This document shows, one piece after another, positions 17,049-27,577 of a stretch of DNA of 64,000 nucleotides. The position numbers and the translations under genes are program-made. Position 1 is the first letter of the stretch, and each line of letters opens with the position of its first letter. This DNA comes from Luteimonas sp. S4-F44 (GTDB lineage Bacteria > Pseudomonadota > Gammaproteobacteria > Xanthomonadales > Xanthomonadaceae). The notes below the pieces were generated by a model. The model ran no database searches. It was not told the DNA's origin and saw only the letters and a list, made by a program, of their open reading frames with translations. Location of the stretch: the NCBI RefSeq assembly GCF_022637415.1, contig NZ_CP093340.1, positions 2,108,001-2,172,000 on the forward strand, in the 5' to 3' direction.

Positions 17049-17651
17049 TCAGGGAATCTCGAAGCCTGCCGGGTCGGTGGGGATGCCGGACCGCGCGAAC
17101 AGTGCGGGCCCGATCTGCGAGACCACGTCACCGTCGCAACTGCGTTCGATCGGAGCGTCGCCAGCCGACGCAATCACCACACCCGCTTTTTCCCAGCCAC
17201 GGCCGATGCCGGTGTACAGCGTATGCACCTGCCCCTGATGGTCGAATCGCAGGAACGCACCGCCGCCGCCCGAGTACATCAACGTGCCGCCACGAAATGC
17301 CTGCGACGGCGCGGTGTCGTCGGACGGATAGACCGCGGGTGGCGCCGCGCCCTGCGCTGCGCCGCTTCGGTAGGTCATGCGCGCGCCGTCGGGCGACCCG
17401 CACAGCGCATCGACGCCCGCCGAGTTGCGGCAGCCGAACACGACGGTCTCGCCGTCCGGACAGAATGGGGCGTTTTCCGGCGCCGTGACCGTGTCGCCGG
17501 TCGTGGCGGGCGGCGCAGCGGCGGTGGTGCGGGCGTCCGACGCCGGCGCAACGCCGGGGTCGGACGCAGCGCCCGGAGACGTCGGTGCACGATCTGCATC
17601 AGTGCACGCGGCGAGCAGCAGCAGCGAGAGCGCGGCGGCGAGCGGTTTCAT
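17049..17651 (-). CDS. Putative lipoprotein, function unknown
   Basis: The 200-residue product begins MKPLAAALSLLLLAACTDAD, a lipoprotein signal with lipobox LAAC. A low-complexity Ala/Pro/Thr linker follows (about 22-60), then a globular Cys-containing domain (FCPDGETVVFGCRNSAGVDALCGSPDGARMTYR, ending GRGWEKAGVVIASAGDAPIERSCDGDVV). It should be anchored in the inner or outer membrane facing the periplasm. I do not recognise a characterised family. Confidence 0.75.
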   Translation of the reverse strand: MKPLAAALSLLLLAACTDADRAPTSPGAASDPGVAPASDARTTAAAPPATTGDTVTAPENAPFCPDGETVVFGCRNSAGVDALCGSPDGARMTYRSGAAQGAAPPAVYPSDDTAPSQAFRGGTLMYSGGGGAFLRFDHQGQVHTLYTGIGRGWEKAGVVIASAGDAPIERSCDGDVVSQIGPALFARSGIPTDPAGFEIP

Positions 17652-17768
17652 GGGACCTCCAGGCAGTCAGAGACAAGGCCAGCCTGCCACGCCCGGTGTC
17701 GGCAGGCCGCGACCGCGGTCACGACCGGCGCCACATCCCCGCGCGACCACCCCGGCCAGCACGCGCCG

Positions 17769-19357
<1,589 letters not shown>

Positions 19358-19361
<4 letters not shown>

Positions 19362-20038
19362 CGCCCCAGCTCGTACGGACCACCGACCTCGAGCGCGCGC
19401 CGGTAGGCGGGCCGCGCATGGATCCGCTCGACGAAGTCGCGAATGCGAGGACCGACGTACTCCCCGGCGCGCGCCACCGCCGCCTCCAGCGGAAAGCTCA
19501 TCTGGATGTCGGCCGCGCTGAAGCGCTCGCCGAGCAGCCACGGCTGCGCCTGCAGTTCGCGCTCGACGTAGCCAAGATGCGTCGCCAACTGCGGGCCGAC
19601 GAAGGCCTTCATCGTCCGGTCGGCGATGCCGCGCGCGACCGGTCGCACGAAGAACGGCATCGGCGCGCTGCGCAGGCGCGCCATCACCAGGGTCAGCAAC
19701 AGCGGCGGCATCGCCGAGCCTTCGGCGTAATGCAGCCATTGCCGGTAGCGCAGCCGCGCGTCCTCGTCGCCCGGTTCGGGCGAGAGCGTATGCGTGGGGT
19801 CGAAGCGTTCGACCAGGGTTTCGACGATTGCCCCCGACTCCACCAGCACGCGGCCGTCGAGCTCGACCACCGGCGACTTACCCAGCGGATGCACTGCGCG
19901 CAGCGACTCGGGGGCGAGCATCGTGCGGGCATCGCGCTGATAGCGCACGACCTCGTACGGTTGCCCCAATTCCTCGAGCAACCACAGCACGCGTTGGGAG
20001 CGGGAGTTGTTCAGGTGATGCACACGGATCGTCGCCAT
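19358..20038 (-). CDS. Glutathione S-transferase family protein
   Basis: This 226-residue protein begins [33 protein letters not shown]. The thioredoxin-like N-terminal domain holds the SRSQR glutathione-site motif and cis-Pro [23 protein letters not shown] follows, and then an all-helical C-terminal domain ([15 protein letters not shown]). The family conjugates or reduces substrates with glutathione. It overlaps selO by 4 bases. Its specific substrate cannot be told from sequence. Confidence 0.92.
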
Positions 20039-20264
20039 CGGGTCCTCTGCGTTCGGCTCGCGGTCACCATGATGGGCCAGGGCATGACAAGACGCAGAGA
20101 ACCGGGGCGGCGTGCGCGCCGAGGGCCGGCAATCGCTGCACGGACCGCAGCCCGGCATGATCGAGCATGCCCTGATGCGCCTGCCGCGAATCCCGGGGCC
20201 ATCGCGGGTTACACTATGCGGTTCCCCCGACCGGCACTGCGCCGGCGCTACGAGAGACCGCAGC

Positions 20265-22094
20265 ATGAGCGCCGAGACGCCCATTCCCAACGCTTCCACC
20301 CCCAAGTTCACCGACCTCGCCCTGCCCGAGCCGCTGCTGCGCGCGCTGGCCGGCGTGGGGTACGAGTCGCCGTCGCCGATCCAGGCCGCGACCATTCCGC
20401 CGCTGCTCGAGGGCCGCGACGTGCTCGGCCAGGCCCAGACCGGCACTGGCAAGACCGCCGCGTTCGCGCTGCCGATCCTGGCGCGCATCGACCCGGCCGC
20501 CCGCAAGCCGCAGGCGCTGGTGCTCGCCCCGACCCGCGAGCTGGCGATCCAGGTCGCCGAGGCGTTCCAGAAGTACGCCGCGCATATGCCCGGCTTCCAT
20601 GTGCTGCCGATCTACGGCGGCCAGGGCTACGCCCAGCAGTTATCGGCGCTCAAGCGCGGCGTGCAGGTGATCGTCGGCACGCCCGGCCGGGTGATCGACC
20701 ATCTCGAGCGCGGCTCGTTGGACCTCTCCGAACTGCGCGCGCTGGTGCTCGACGAGGCCGACGAGATGCTGCGCATGGGCTTCATCGACGATGTCGAGGC
20801 CGTGCTGAAGAAGACGCCGGACTCGCGTCAGGTGGCGCTGTTCTCGGCGACGATGCCGACGCAGATCCGGCGCATCGCGCAGACCTATCTGCGCGAGCCG
20901 ATCGAGATCGCGATCAAGGCGACCACCACGACCGCCGCCAACATCCGCCAGCGCTACTGGATGGTCAGCGGCACCAACAAGCTCGACGCGCTGACCCGGA
21001 TCCTGGAAGCCGAGCCGTTCGACGCGATGATCATCTTCGCGCGCACCAAGCTGGCGACCGAAGAACTGGCCGAGAAGCTCTCGGCGCGCGGCCTGGCCGC
21101 GGCCGCGATCAACGGCGATCTCGACCAGAAGCAGCGCGAGAAGACCATCCAGCAACTCAAGGACGGTCGCATCGACGTGCTCGTCGCGACCGACGTCGCC
21201 GCGCGCGGGCTGGACGTGGAGCGCATTAGCCACGTGCTCAACTACGACATCCCCTACGACACCGAGAGCTACGTGCACCGGATCGGCCGCACCGGCCGCG
21301 CCGGGCGCAGCGGCGAGGCGATCCTGTTCGTGGCCCCGCGCGAGCGCGGCATGCTCGGCGCGATCGAGCGCGCGACCCGGCAGAAGATCGAGCAGATGCA
21401 GCTGCCGACGGTCGAGATCGTCAACGAGCGCCGCGTCGACCGCTTCCTGGAGAAGATCACCGGCGCGCTGGAGAGCCCGCAACTGGCGCAGTTCCGCGAC
21501 CTGGTCGACCGCTACGAGCGCGAACACAACGTGCCCGCCGCCGAGATCGCCGCGGCCCTGGCCACGCTGGTCCAGGGCGACACGCCGCTGCTGCTCGACC
21601 CGCCGCGCAAGCCCGAAAAGCCGTTCGAGCGCGAGTTCGTCGAGCGGCCCGGCGGCCGCGAGGCCTCGCGCGCCGCACGCGAGCCGCGGGAACCGCGCGA
21701 GCCCCGCGCGCCGCGCGCCGACCAGGGTCCGCGCGAGCCCGACGTGGGCATGGAGACCTTCCGCATCGAAGTCGGCTATGTCCACGGCGTGCAGCCGGGC
21801 AACATCGTCGGCGCGATCGCCAACGAGGCCGACCTGGAAAGCCGCTACATCGGCCGGATCGACATCCGCGACGACTACAGCCTGGTCGACCTGCCCGAAG
21901 GCATGCCGCGCGAACTGCTCGAGCACCTGAAGAAAGTCCGCGTCGCCGGCCAGTCGATCCGCATGCGCCGCGCCGAGGATGCCGACATGGCCGCCGCGCC
22001 GCCGCGTACCGGCAAGCGTCCGTTTGCCGGCAAGCCGCCCGGCAAGCCCGGCTTCCGTCCCGGCGGCCCGCGCAAAGGCCCCCGCCGCGACTGA
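20265..22094 (+). CDS. deaD: DEAD-box ATP-dependent RNA helicase (DeaD/CsdA type)
   Basis: The 609-residue protein carries the full helicase motif set: FTDLALPEPLLRAL Q-region, AQTGTGKT (I), PTRELAIQ (Ia), GTPGR (Ib), DEAD (II), SATMP (III), IIFARTK (IV), ATDVAARGLD (V) and HRIGRTGRAGR (VI). A DbpA/CsdA-type RNA-binding domain (METFRIEVGYVHGVQPGNIVGAIANEADLESRYIGRIDI...) and a basic, Gly/Pro-rich tail follow. It unwinds RNA duplexes in ribosome assembly and mRNA decay, especially in the cold. A charged REPREP-type linker near 480-500 is low complexity. Confidence 0.94.
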   Translation: MSAETPIPNASTPKFTDLALPEPLLRALAGVGYESPSPIQAATIPPLLEGRDVLGQAQTGTGKTAAFALPILARIDPAARKPQALVLAPTRELAIQVAEAFQKYAAHMPGFHVLPIYGGQGYAQQLSALKRGVQVIVGTPGRVIDHLERGSLDLSELRALVLDEADEMLRMGFIDDVEAVLKKTPDSRQVALFSATMPTQIRRIAQTYLREPIEIAIKATTTTAANIRQRYWMVSGTNKLDALTRILEAEPFDAMIIFARTKLATEELAEKLSARGLAAAAINGDLDQKQREKTIQQLKDGRIDVLVATDVAARGLDVERISHVLNYDIPYDTESYVHRIGRTGRAGRSGEAILFVAPRERGMLGAIERATRQKIEQMQLPTVEIVNERRVDRFLEKITGALESPQLAQFRDLVDRYEREHNVPAAEIAAALATLVQGDTPLLLDPPRKPEKPFEREFVERPGGREASRAAREPREPREPRAPRADQGPREPDVGMETFRIEVGYVHGVQPGNIVGAIANEADLESRYIGRIDIRDDYSLVDLPEGMPRELLEHLKKVRVAGQSIRMRRAEDADMAAAPPRTGKRPFAGKPPGKPGFRPGGPRKGPRRD

Positions 22095-22102
22095 CCCACA
22101 TC

Positions 22103-22185
22103 AAAACCGGGGTCAGAGTCGAATTTCGCCTGACCTGCGCTCGACCCGGCGTTTCGTAGCGAAACTCGACTCTGACCCCGGTTTT
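22103..22185. repeat. 26-bp inverted repeat (REP/MITE-like) after helicase gene
   Basis: The arms at 22103-22128 and 22160-22185 are reverse complements over 25 of 26 positions, built around GGGGTCAGAGTC, with a 31-bp centre. The element sits just after the helicase stop and before the GATase promoter. RNA from either strand could fold into a very stable hairpin, with A-run and T-run ends (AAAACC...GGTTTT), so it may also terminate transcription. GGGGTCAGAGTC palindromes are, to my knowledge, dispersed in many proteobacterial genomes. Confidence 0.8.
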
Positions 22186-22206
22186 AGATTTGCCTAGAAT
22201 CGGGGG

Positions 22207-22962
22207 ATGCCCCGCATTCTTGTCTTCCAGCATGTCGCCGCCGAACCGTTGGGGACGCTCGATCCGCTGATCCGCCGGCGTGGGCACCGGATCCGCTTCG
22301 TCAACTTCGAGCGCGAGCCCGATGCGCAGCCCAATGTCGACCGCTACCGCGGCCTGATCGTGCTGGGCGGTCCGATGAACGTCGAGGACCGGCATGCGCG
22401 GGCGCACCTGCTGACCGAGTTGCGCGCGATCGAGCGCATGCTCGAACTCGGCCGTCCGGTGCTGGGGATCTGCCTGGGCGCGCAGTTGCTGGCGCACGTG
22501 CTCGGCGCGCCGGTGCGGCGCATCGCGCGGCCGGAGATCGGCTGGTACCCGCTACGCAGCACCGAGGCCGGGCTCGGCGACCCCGTGCTCGCCCCGCTCG
22601 GCGCTGGCGCGCCGGTGTTCCAATGGCACGGCCGGCATTTCGAAATCCCCAGCAGCGCCGTGCACCTGGCGCGCACCGACAGTTGCGAGCAGCAGGCCTT
22701 CCGCTACGGCGACAACGCCTACGGGTTCCAGTTCCATCTGGAGATGGACGCGCCGCTGATCGAACGCTGGCTCGGGACGCCGGCCTATCGCGACGAACTC
22801 GCCACCGCCGGCCTGCCACACGATGCCGAGGCCATCCGCGCACTCACCGCCCAGCACATCGCGCCGATGCAGGCGCGTGCCGAAGCGGTGTTCAACACCT
22901 TCCTCGACCTCGTCGGCCGGCCCGACCGCCGCTTCGTGCTGCCGTCGCGGGAGTTCGGCTGA
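22207..22962 (+). CDS. Class I glutamine amidotransferase-like protein
   Basis: This 251-residue stand-alone GATase1 domain begins MPRILVFQHVAAEPLGTLDPLIRRRG. The nucleophile elbow GICLGAQLLAHVLG carries the Cys near residue 93. The catalytic His-x-Glu is in YGFQFHLEMD, and the second oxyanion region is VLGGPMNVED. It resembles the GMP-synthase-like stand-alone amidotransferase/peptidase family that cleaves gamma-glutamyl amides. CTAGAAT just upstream (about 22194-22200) is a likely -10 box, giving a very short leader. Confidence 0.87.
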   Translation: MPRILVFQHVAAEPLGTLDPLIRRRGHRIRFVNFEREPDAQPNVDRYRGLIVLGGPMNVEDRHARAHLLTELRAIERMLELGRPVLGICLGAQLLAHVLGAPVRRIARPEIGWYPLRSTEAGLGDPVLAPLGAGAPVFQWHGRHFEIPSSAVHLARTDSCEQQAFRYGDNAYGFQFHLEMDAPLIERWLGTPAYRDELATAGLPHDAEAIRALTAQHIAPMQARAEAVFNTFLDLVGRPDRRFVLPSREFG

Positions 22963-23163
22963 GCGGACACGACCGCGTGGAGATACCGGGCCGCCCCAGA
23001 CGCGCCCCCATCCCAACCTTCCCGTAAAGGGTGCAATGCCCCGCTTCGCGGAGGAAGGCGCAGAGCGACTCCGTGCGTTATGGAAGGACGGTCAGGCTCG
23101 CACCTCCCCGCCTGCGTGGGAGGTCGACGCAATGCGCGTCGGATGGGGGCACCGGCGCGTCGC
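22963..23163. other. Intergenic, G+C-rich remnants
   Basis: This 201-bp gap contains short palindromic pieces such as CACCTCCC/GGGAGGT-like arms at about 23101-23127. I see no gene. It resembles decayed copies of G+C-rich intergenic elements. Confidence 0.3.
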
Positions 23164-23388
23164 TTACAGCCGACCCCCGATCTCCGGCAACGACACGTCC
23201 GGCAGCCGCACCTCCGGCCCCAGCACGTGCCAGACCTCCGCCAGCGGCGGCCAGCCGAAGTATGGCGCCAGCCACCAGTAGGCCGCGACCAGGATCAACA
23301 CGGTCACCAGCAGACGCAGCACCACGCCCGCGACCTTGAAGGCGAGCCAGATGCCGACGATGACCAGGACGAAGCCGAGCCAGCTCAC
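23164..23388 (-). CDS. Small two-helix membrane protein
   Basis: A GTG start at 23388 gives 74 residues, MSWLGFVLVIVGIWLAFKVAGVVLRLLVTVLILVAAYWW..., with two adjoining hydrophobic helices and a short Pro-rich tail. The GTG overlaps the TGA of the upstream rhodanese gene (GTGA), so it is translationally coupled to it. No family is recognised; it may simply be a conserved inner-membrane accessory. Confidence 0.7.
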   Translation of the reverse strand: MSWLGFVLVIVGIWLAFKVAGVVLRLLVTVLILVAAYWWLAPYFGWPPLAEVWHVLGPEVRLPDVSLPEIGGRL

Positions 23389-24137
23389 GCGGCCTCCGCG
23401 CCGTCGTGCAGCGGGCGCAGCGCGGGATCGAGCGCGACGCGGTCGTCGAACACGAAGCAGCGGCCGTCGTAGCCGAAGCCACCCACGCGTTCGAAGTAAC
23501 CCAGGATGCCGCCATCGAGTTGCAGCACGTTGTCCATGCCGTCGGCGCGCATCCACAGCGCCGCCTTCTCGCAGCGGATGCCGCCGGTGCAGAAGCTCAC
23601 GACGGTCGCATCGCGCAGCCCGTCGCGGTGGGGCGCCAGCGCGTCGGGCAGTTCGGTGAAGTTGTCGATCGGCAGGGTCAGCGCGCCGGCGAAGCTGCCG
23701 TGGGCGACCTCCTCGCGGTTGCGCGTATCAAGCAGCACCAGCCGGCGGCCGGCATCGTCGTGACCCTGGGCGATCCAGCGCGCCAGGTCTTCGGGCGCGA
23801 CGTCGGGCGCGCGTGCCGGTGCCGCCAGCGGCATCGCGTCGGGCCGGCGGAAGCTGATGATCTCGGGCTTGACCTTGACCTTCAGCCGCGCGAAGGGCAC
23901 CGCCGCACTGCGGCTGCGCTTGATCTGCAGCGTGGCGAAGCGCGGGTCTGCGCGTACGCCGTCGACCAGCGTGTCGATGGCCTCGACGCGGCCGGCCAGG
24001 AACAGATTGATGCCCTCCGGCGCGACGAGCACTGTGCCGCGCAGGTCGCCGGCTTCGGCCAGTCCCCGCAGCCAGTCGGCGACGGCCGCCGGGTCGTCGA
24101 TGGCGGCGAAGTGGTAGGCGGCGAGGTTGTCGATCAT
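23385..24137 (-). CDS. trhO: tRNA uridine(34) hydroxylase, rhodanese family
   Basis: This 250-residue protein has an N-terminal acylphosphatase-like domain (YHFAAIDDPAAVADWLRGLAEAGDLRGTVLVAPEGINLFLAG). A rhodanese domain follows, with active-site loop SFCTGGIRCEKAA (Cys near 182) and a C-terminal LDGGILGYFERVGG...CFVFDDRVALD. This is the TrhO/YceA pattern; the enzyme hydroxylates U34 of tRNA to 5-hydroxyuridine using oxygen. Length and motifs match the family closely. Confidence 0.93.
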   Translation of the reverse strand: MIDNLAAYHFAAIDDPAAVADWLRGLAEAGDLRGTVLVAPEGINLFLAGRVEAIDTLVDGVRADPRFATLQIKRSRSAAVPFARLKVKVKPEIISFRRPDAMPLAAPARAPDVAPEDLARWIAQGHDDAGRRLVLLDTRNREEVAHGSFAGALTLPIDNFTELPDALAPHRDGLRDATVVSFCTGGIRCEKAALWMRADGMDNVLQLDGGILGYFERVGGFGYDGRCFVFDDRVALDPALRPLHDGAEAA

Positions 24138-24513
24138 GGGCGCAATTGTAGCGGGGCCTGCCCTGGCCCCGGCGTCGACGCGCGCGCTTGCGAAAAACAG
24201 GTAGGGCGCGCGCGAATGAGCGAGCCGCCGAAGCGCCGGAGCGCGGCGTGTGCGCCGATCTCGGGGGCGAGACGTTCCGCCAGCGGCCCCATGCCCCCAC
24301 CCCAGCCCTCCCCCGCGCCGCGGGGGAGGGAGCGCGATCGCCGTGGCGCGCAGCGGCTGCAGGACCGGCCGTCTCCGCGTCGCGGAGCGGGAGTGTGATC
24401 GCCATGGCGCGTGATGGCTGTGGGACAGCCCCCCCGCTCCTTACGGGGAGCGCCAATCCTAGGACCCGGGGCCCAAGCCGCCAGTACAGAAACACCGAAC
24501 GTGAGGCGCGAGC
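24138..24513. repeat. Intergenic region with G+C-rich palindrome and direct repeat
   Basis: This 376-bp gene-free stretch holds a near-perfect palindrome CCCTCCCCCGCG-CCGC-GGGGGAGGG at about 24308-24331. Two diverged direct copies of a 35-40-bp unit (GGGAGCGCGATCGCCGTGG at about 24328 and GGGAGTGTGATCGCCATGG at about 24388) follow. These look like tandem copies of a short mobile or REP-type intergenic element. No ORF in the gap is convincing. Confidence 0.6.
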
Positions 24514-26073
24514 TCAGCGCTCGTAGTGCTGCCGCACCAAGCGGTCGAACAGACGCACACCGAAGGCCGAGGCGCCGGCCGGGGTTGTCGACAGTTCGTT
24601 GCCGTCGCGCCAGGCCATACCGGCGATGTCCAGATGCGCCCAGGCGCGGCCCGGATCGATCCACTCGCCGATGAAGTGCGCCGCCGTGCCCGAACCCGGG
24701 CGGCCGCCACCGTTGCGCAGGTCGGCGATCGGCGATTCGAGCAGCTTGCCGTAGCCCGGATGCATCGGCATGCGCCAGACCGGCTCACCGGCGGCCTGGC
24801 CGGCGGCGGTCAACTGTGCGGCCAGCGCATCGTCGCGGGTGAACAGGCCGGCGTAGTCGTTGCCCAGCGCGGTGACGATCGCGCCGGTCAGCGTGGCGAT
24901 GTCGACGATCACCCGCGGGTTGTCCTGACGCTGGACGTACCACAGCGCATCGACCAGCACCATGCGCCCTTCCGCGTCGGTGCTGATGATCTCGTAGGTC
25001 TTGCCGGACGCGGTACGCACCACGTCGCCGGGGCGCGCGGCGGTCCCAGAGGGCATGTTTTCGGCCAGCGCGGCAACGGCCACGGCGTTGACCTTCGCGT
25101 TGCGACCGGCGAGCGCGAGCACGGCGCCGGTCGCGCTGGCCGCGCCGGTCATGTCGTACTTCATGCGCCACATGTTCTCGCTGCCCTTGATCGAGATGCC
25201 GCCGGTGTCGAAGGTGATGCCCTTGCCGACGAATGCGACCGGGGCCTCGCCGCGCGCACCCCCGTGGTAGCGCACGACCATCAGCCGCGGCGGCCGCACA
25301 CTGCCCTGCCCCACGGCCAGCAGGCTGCCCATGCCCAGCTTCTCCATCGCCGGCACGTCGAGCACCTCGATGCTGACGTTCGGCTTGCCGGCGAACGCCT
25401 CGCGCGTCCGCGCGACGAACACCTCTGGATACAGCACATTGGCCGGCTCGGTGACGAGGTCGCGCGCGAACGCCACACCCTCGGCCACCGCCTTCCAGTC
25501 GCCGTCCCAGTGGCGCGCGGCCTCGGCGCCGGCCGGGCTGCGCACGACCAGCGTGCCGGTGCCGGCTGCCTCGCTATCGCCACTGCTGCGGTACTTGTCG
25601 AAGCGGTACTGGCCCAGCGCGGCGCCGAATGCGAGTTGCGCGGCCGCGCCCGGTTCGGCGCCCTCCCACAGCACATCGACCTGCGGCGCCCGGCTGCGCG
25701 CGGCGAACCGTCCGACGAGGCCACCGACGTCCTCGATCCGGCGCGCATCGGGCGTGCCCGCACCGGTCCCGACCAGCAGCACGCGGTCGTAGCCGGCGAT
25801 GCCCGGCAGGTCGAGCTGGCTGTCTGCCTTGCCGCTGAAGCCCGCCGCAGCGATGGCTCGCGAGAGTGCACCCTGGCTGGCGGCGTCGATCCGCGCGAAC
25901 GCACCGTCGCGCGCGGCGCCCTCGGTCACTTCCGGGACCGCCAGCACCAGCGTGCCGCCGGCCGGGGCCTGGGCGCTGTCGAAGCGGATGTCGCGCTGCG
26001 CGGCGGCAGGCAGGGCGAACGTGGCGATCAGGCTCGCGAGCAGCAGCGGCTGCAGCGGTCGGGGTCGGCGCAT
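24514..26073 (-). CDS. Leucyl aminopeptidase (M17), exported
   Basis: The 519-residue product starts MRRPRPLQPLLLASLIATFALPAAAQ, a Sec signal cleaved near residue 26, so it acts in the periplasm or outside. The M17 catalytic domain is complete: VGKGITFDTGGISIKGSENMWRMKYDMTGAA holds the metal/catalytic residues. The signature is STDAEGRMVLVDALWY, with Ser replacing the usual Asn of NTDAEGRL. It frees N-terminal amino acids from peptides. Most PepA proteins are cytoplasmic, so this is the secreted version common in Xanthomonadaceae and fits a protein-degrading lifestyle. Confidence 0.9.
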   Translation of the reverse strand: MRRPRPLQPLLLASLIATFALPAAAQRDIRFDSAQAPAGGTLVLAVPEVTEGAARDGAFARIDAASQGALSRAIAAAGFSGKADSQLDLPGIAGYDRVLLVGTGAGTPDARRIEDVGGLVGRFAARSRAPQVDVLWEGAEPGAAAQLAFGAALGQYRFDKYRSSGDSEAAGTGTLVVRSPAGAEAARHWDGDWKAVAEGVAFARDLVTEPANVLYPEVFVARTREAFAGKPNVSIEVLDVPAMEKLGMGSLLAVGQGSVRPPRLMVVRYHGGARGEAPVAFVGKGITFDTGGISIKGSENMWRMKYDMTGAASATGAVLALAGRNAKVNAVAVAALAENMPSGTAARPGDVVRTASGKTYEIISTDAEGRMVLVDALWYVQRQDNPRVIVDIATLTGAIVTALGNDYAGLFTRDDALAAQLTAAGQAAGEPVWRMPMHPGYGKLLESPIADLRNGGGRPGSGTAAHFIGEWIDPGRAWAHLDIAGMAWRDGNELSTTPAGASAFGVRLFDRLVRQHYER

Positions 26074-26181
26074 GGAATCTCCGGAAAGCGATGGACGGGC
26101 CCGCACGCGCGGGCAACCGTCGACCTTAACAATCCCGGCGCACTCGACGCCGTGCCGATGGTCATGTCGGCCGGACCGCGC

Positions 26182-26397
26182 TCACGCTTTCGGCGCGCCG
26201 TCCTTCGTGAGATGGCGGCTGGCCCACATGTTGTCGACGAGATTGGGATAACGCCGGCCGTGCTCGTCGGCACGCTGCTGCGCCGCGTCCTTCTGCGCTG
26301 TGCTCAGCCGACCGCGGGCGGCTCGCGGCTTCGGATTCGGCCGCGTCCAGGGCTTGGTCTTGGGCTTGGGCTGCGCGCGGGTCGGTGTGCCGGACAT
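26182..26397 (-). CDS. Small basic conserved-looking protein
   Basis: This 71-residue protein has a Lys/Pro/Arg-rich N-terminus (MSGTPTRAQPKPKTKPWTRPNPKPRAARGRL) and a globular C-terminus (STAQKDAAQQRADEHGRRYPNLVDNMWASRHLTKDG). It could bind nucleic acid, but no family is certain. The coding frame is well conserved in composition. It is preceded by no obvious Shine-Dalgarno. It lies just upstream of the aminopeptidase gene in the same direction (108 bp). Confidence 0.6.
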   Translation of the reverse strand: MSGTPTRAQPKPKTKPWTRPNPKPRAARGRLSTAQKDAAQQRADEHGRRYPNLVDNMWASRHLTKDGAPKA

Positions 26398-26520
26398 GGC
26401 GATGCGCTCATCGGGTGCGAAGAATCGCCCGTCCCCGTCCGCCGGCAGCGATGCCGGCCAGGACGACGACGGGACAGCACGAGCTTGCAGCGCGCCGCGT
26501 CGCCCCGGCATGACGCGGAC

Positions 26521-26886
26521 TCAGCGCGAGAGCATGTAGCCGGGCACCGCCATCAGCCCGATCAGCACCACGATCGCGACAACGATCAGCACCACCCGCA
26601 CCGGATCGGCCCGCACGATGTCGGCGAAGGTCTCGGCGGTCCCCTCGCGCTCGGCCTGCGCCTGCGCGGCGCGCGCCTGCGTCTGGCGCTTGGCCTGGTA
26701 GTCGGCCATCAACGCCTTGGCGCGCGGCAGGTCGTCGTTGTCGCGCAGCCAGATCCCGCCCTGCGAGATCCCGAACGGGCTGGGCCGGGTCTGGTACCAG
26801 TCGATGCGCGCCTCGTCGAGGAAGGCGCGCACCTCGGCGGCCTCGTCTTCGGGCACGTAGCGCAGGTTGAGCAACAGTTTGGCCAT
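26521..26886 (-). CDS. DUF6164 family membrane protein
   Basis: The 121-residue product begins MAKLLLNLRYVPEDEAAEVRAFLDEARIDWYQTRPSPFGISQGGIWLRDNDDLPRAKALM. This ferredoxin-like, signal-transducing-subunit-like domain (DUF2007-like) carries a charged Gln/Ala helix. The protein ends in one transmembrane helix (VVLIVVAIVVLIGLMAVPGYML). The family is widespread in Xanthomonadales; its function is unknown. Confidence 0.75.
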   Translation of the reverse strand: MAKLLLNLRYVPEDEAAEVRAFLDEARIDWYQTRPSPFGISQGGIWLRDNDDLPRAKALMADYQAKRQTQARAAQAQAEREGTAETFADIVRADPVRVVLIVVAIVVLIGLMAVPGYMLSR

Positions 26887-26953
26887 GGCGATCGGAGAAA
26901 ACGGAGACGGCGGCGCCGCCGCAGCGGCAGCGTGCAGCGATGATAGCCCGGCC

Positions 26954-27577
26954 TCAGCGCTTGGTCGTCACCGCACGGCGCAGATTGCGGCGCGCCTGGG
27001 CATCGAGCCGGGCATGGAAGCCGTCGTCGAGATACAGCCGGTCGCGCGCCAGCAGCGACTTGAGAAAGCGTCGACGGTTGAGCGCGTAGAGCCAGCGCGG
27101 CACGTGGCGGTACTCGGACGCGATGCCGCGGTCATAGACATCGAATGCGGCCGGCTCGGCGCCGAGGATCGCCATGTCGCAGTCGAGAAACCGCCGGGTA
27201 TCGTCACCGTGCGCATCGGGCGGGAAGTCGTTCGGCGCGAGACTGCCGTGGCGCGCGGTGAGCTCGATCAGTTCGATCACGCGCGCGACGTCGACGCCCG
27301 CCTCGGGCAGCCAACGCGCGATCGCGTCGGCCGCCAGCTGCGCCGAACGTGCCTCGTTGTCGCTGCGGCCGGCCTCGTAGATCGCATCGTGATAGAGCAC
27401 CGCCAGCCACACCTCGATCGGCTGCGCCCAGCCCTCGCCCGCGGCGACGGCGTCGTAGTGGCGCAACAGTTCGGCCACATGCGCGAGGTTGTGATAGGCG
27501 CGCGGCGGTGTGGCGTAGGCGGTCTCCAACGCCGCCCGCATTGGCGGCGGCAACGCGATCGGGGCCGGCCGGGTCAT
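26954..27577 (-). CDS. HD-superfamily predicted metal-dependent phosphohydrolase
   Basis: This 207-residue protein is helical and carries YHNLAHVAELLRH and VLYHDAIYE, the His/HD metal ligands of the family, plus FLDCDMAILG toward the C-terminus. Relatives are described as predicted metal-dependent HD hydrolases of unknown substrate. The ATG at 27577 overlaps the stop of the upstream transporter gene by 4 bases (ATGA), so the two are translationally coupled. Confidence 0.85.
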   Translation of the reverse strand: MTRPAPIALPPPMRAALETAYATPPRAYHNLAHVAELLRHYDAVAAGEGWAQPIEVWLAVLYHDAIYEAGRSDNEARSAQLAADAIARWLPEAGVDVARVIELIELTARHGSLAPNDFPPDAHGDDTRRFLDCDMAILGAEPAAFDVYDRGIASEYRHVPRWLYALNRRRFLKSLLARDRLYLDDGFHARLDAQARRNLRRAVTTKR

